A DNA stretch of 7,287 nucleotides, taken from assembly GCA_900755865.1 (NCBI GenBank), contig CAAEHZ010000137.1:1-7287 (forward strand), written 5' to 3'. The DNA comes from Lachnospiraceae bacterium (GTDB lineage Bacteria > Bacillota > Clostridia > Lachnospirales > Lachnospiraceae). This document shows positions 5,671 to 7,287 of this stretch, piece by piece (position 1 is the stretch's first letter; each line of letters opens with the position of its first letter). A program made the position numbers and the translations under genes. Below the pieces are notes generated by a model that worked only from the letters and a program-made list of their open reading frames with translations, had not been told where the DNA came from and did not search any database.

Positions 5671-6558
5671 ATGGCAGCAAGAGGATTGGGAAAAGGACTG
5701 GATTCTTTGATTCCGAATGCAGTAGGGGAAGCAAAGGTAAAAAAAGAAGCTATAAAGGAAAATGTGGATGAAAAGGGCGGAAAGGAAACTGTTGTAAAAA
5801 TTACAATGGTAGAGCCGAACAGAAAGCAGCCTCGTAAGAATTTTGATGAGGATGCCCTGCAGGAGCTTTCCGATTCCATTAAGCAGTTCGGACTGATTCA
5901 GCCGATTCTTGTACAGGACAGAAAAGACCACTACGAGATTATTGCGGGAGAGAGAAGATGGAGAGCTGCAAAGCTTGCCGGATTAAAGGAAGTACCGGTT
6001 ATTATCCGCAATTATTCCGAGCAGGAGATTATGGAAATCTCTCTGATTGAAAATATTCAGAGAGAGGATTTGAACCCTATCGAAGAAGCTTTGGCTTATA
6101 AGAGATTGCTGGAGGAGTTTCATTTAAAGCAGGATGAAGTTGCAGAAAGAGTATCCAAGAGCCGTGCGGCAGTTACAAATTCCATTCGTCTTTTAAAGCT
6201 GAGTGATGATGTGCAGAGAATGGTAATCGACGATATGATTAGTACGGGGCACGCCCGTGCTCTGCTTGCCGTAGAGGATGCGGAGGAGCAGTATACTCTG
6301 GCGCAGAAAATCTTTGATGAAAAGCTGAGTGTACGGGATGTGGAAAAGCTGGTAAAGAATTTACATAAACCGGCAAAAGTGAAAAAGGCAGAAGATAAAA
6401 CAATGCAGGCAATTTATCAGGATATTGAAGATAAATTGAAAGCAAAGTTGAGCAGAAAGGTAAATATTTCTCCGAAGGGGGATGGGGCTGGTAAAATTGA
6501 AATTGAATTTTACAGTCATGAGGATTTGGACAGGTTGCTGGAGCTGATAAATCAGTAA
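5671..6558 (+). CDS. parB: Chromosome-partitioning protein ParB (Spo0J), CTPase clamp
   Basis: Centromere-binding protein that recognises parS, closes as a CTP-dependent clamp, spreads along DNA and stimulates ParA. Seen in 295 aa, the usual length: the N-terminal ParA-stimulating segment RGLGKGLDSLIP (4-15), a charged linker, then the CTP-binding ParB/Srx domain with LIQPILV (75-81), GERRWRA (93-99) and ENIQRED (127-133). The parS-reading helix-turn-helix lies around 152-175 (LKQDEVAERVSKSRAAVTNS), followed by the TGHARALL helix region and a C-terminal dimerisation domain ending YSHEDLDRLLELINQ. All three CTP boxes are intact. The start has a strong AGAGGAGAGG ribosome site. Two perfect target sites lie upstream of parA. 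Confidence 0.97.
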   Translation: MAARGLGKGLDSLIPNAVGEAKVKKEAIKENVDEKGGKETVVKITMVEPNRKQPRKNFDEDALQELSDSIKQFGLIQPILVQDRKDHYEIIAGERRWRAAKLAGLKEVPVIIRNYSEQEIMEISLIENIQREDLNPIEEALAYKRLLEEFHLKQDEVAERVSKSRAAVTNSIRLLKLSDDVQRMVIDDMISTGHARALLAVEDAEEQYTLAQKIFDEKLSVRDVEKLVKNLHKPAKVKKAEDKTMQAIYQDIEDKLKAKLSRKVNISPKGDGAGKIEIEFYSHEDLDRLLELINQ

Positions 6559-6600
6559 ACCGGTTATGCGCAGGAAAAATGCGCGGGAATGAGGATTAGG

Positions 6601-7104
6601 ATGAATCAATTAAATACATTTTTGAGCCATACAGAGTATCTGTTTTATGGAATGATTATTCTGGTAGTATTGATACTTGTTCTGATTGTCCTTCTGGCGG
6701 TACAGATAAGTAAGACTTCAAAATTGAAGAAAAGACTGGACAAGTTTGTCCTGGGAAAAGACGGCGCCAGTCTGGAGCAGGATATTGCAGGGCTGTATGA
6801 AGATAATAAATTTTTAAAAAACAGTGCGGATAAAAATAAAAAAGATATCAGGACACTTTATAAGCGTATGGAAAATGCCTATCAGAAAATGGGTATCGTA
6901 AAATATGATGCCTTTAACCAGATGGGCGGACAGTTGAGTTTCAGTCTTGCATTACTGGATGAAAACAATAACGGATTTATTATCAATTCTGTACATAGCA
7001 CAGAGGGATGTTATTCGTATACAAAAGAGATTAAAAATGGAGAAAGCTCCATTTCTTTGGGAAAAGAGGAAGAGGAAGCGTTGGCGACAGCCATTGGAGA
7101 ATAA
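6601..7104 (+). CDS. Membrane-anchored DUF4446 family protein
   Basis: Function unknown. Seen in 167 aa: one hydrophobic segment at about residues 14-37 (YLFYGMIILVVLILVLIVLL), a basic stretch KTSKLKKRLDKF that suggests the rest is cytoplasmic, a predicted coiled-coil region (about 60-95) and a C-terminal domain with YDAFNQMGGQLSFSLALLDENNNGF, the conserved block I recognise as DUF4446. The family is known mainly in Clostridia and often sits right after parB, as here (42-nt gap), so a role linked to chromosome partition or its membrane attachment is tempting but unproven. Start choice: an in-frame ATG at 6589 exists, but GAGG at 6591-6594 lies 6 nt before the ATG at 6601, which is preferred. 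Probably co-transcribed with parAB; only a weak 5-bp hairpin (6568-6584) lies between. Confidence 0.85.
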   Translation: MNQLNTFLSHTEYLFYGMIILVVLILVLIVLLAVQISKTSKLKKRLDKFVLGKDGASLEQDIAGLYEDNKFLKNSADKNKKDIRTLYKRMENAYQKMGIVKYDAFNQMGGQLSFSLALLDENNNGFIINSVHSTEGCYSYTKEIKNGESSISLGKEEEEALATAIGE

Positions 7105-7133
7105 CAGTAATAAAGGAAGCGAAGTGATTCATT

Positions 7134-7287
7134 ATGAAGCTGAAAAAATTAAGTGAGCTGAAGAAAAATGAAATTCTGGGAAAAGATATTACGACCTGGG
7201 ATTACCAGATTATTTTGCCTGCCGGTGCTGAAATAAAAGAGGAATATATTCAGAAGTTAAAGGACCTTGGAATTGAAGAGGTTTATA
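7134..7287 (+). CDS. N-terminal fragment of a protein resembling HD-GYP/HD-domain proteins (cut by window edge)
   Basis: The frame is open for 51 codons to the window end. The visible part contains LKKNEILGKDI, then IILPAGAEI and EEYIQKLKDLGIEEVY. This pattern of a short beta-rich lead-in, LPAGxxI and EEYIxKLKxLGI resembles the N-terminus of many clostridial HD-GYP-type proteins, often annotated as cyclic-di-GMP phosphodiesterases. The catalytic HD domain is not in the window, so the assignment rests on the N-terminus alone. AGGA at 7114-7117 is 16 nt from the ATG, a poor spacing. The 29-nt gap suggests it is read with the DUF4446 gene. Confidence 0.6.
   Translation, partial: MKLKKLSELKKNEILGKDITTWDYQIILPAGAEIKEEYIQKLKDLGIEEVY

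Noticed and set aside
6568..6584. GCGCA/TGCGC hairpin between parB and the DUF4446 gene
   Set aside because: Only a 5-bp stem with a 7-nt loop and no T tract; unlikely to terminate transcription.
6947..7156. Plus-strand 69-codon ORF overlapping the end of the DUF4446 gene
   Set aside because: It is out of frame with a well-supported gene and with the following ATG at 7134; composition is typical of a shadow frame.

Overview
The window looks like the origin-proximal chromosome of a low-to-moderate-GC Clostridia member, most likely Lachnospiraceae. This rests on gene order (mnmG-rsmG ... parA-parB-DUF4446 protein), Shine-Dalgarno style, and the protein sequences; the family is an inference, not a database result. 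All genes are on the + strand.

Layout: (1) 59-2734, tRNA- and rRNA-modifying genes mnmG and rsmG, the conserved pair next to parAB in many Firmicutes. (2) 2735-4192, a two-gene two-component system of the DegS/DegU (NarL) type: a very short sensorless histidine kinase and a LuxR-type response regulator. It has its own promoter, and a perfect 14-bp palindrome with a LexA-box core lies between that promoter and the kinase start. (3) 4193-4888, a 696-bp gap without a credible gene. It starts with two perfect parS centromere sites 50 bp apart; the first sits inside a 32-bp perfect palindrome that may also terminate the response-regulator transcript. Split or half parS motifs follow, then a repeat- and hairpin-rich stretch. 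That stretch includes diverged copies of one motif and a 174-bp element closed by a perfect 14-bp inverted repeat that could fold as a three-way junction. (4) 4889-7104, parA, parB and a membrane-anchored DUF4446 protein, probably one transcript from the promoter at 4823-4851. (5) 7134-7287, the start of a protein resembling the N-terminus of HD-GYP-type proteins, cut by the window edge.

How they work together: ParB would load at the parS sites as a CTP-dependent clamp and, with ParA, organise and segregate the origin region. A third parS-like site, one mismatch from consensus, lies inside the kinase gene. The partition locus therefore seems to extend about 1 kb upstream, across the two-component system. 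The most unusual points are the LexA-like palindrome in front of the sensorless kinase, the parS-terminator overlap, the in-gene parS, and the structured repeat element between parS and parA.
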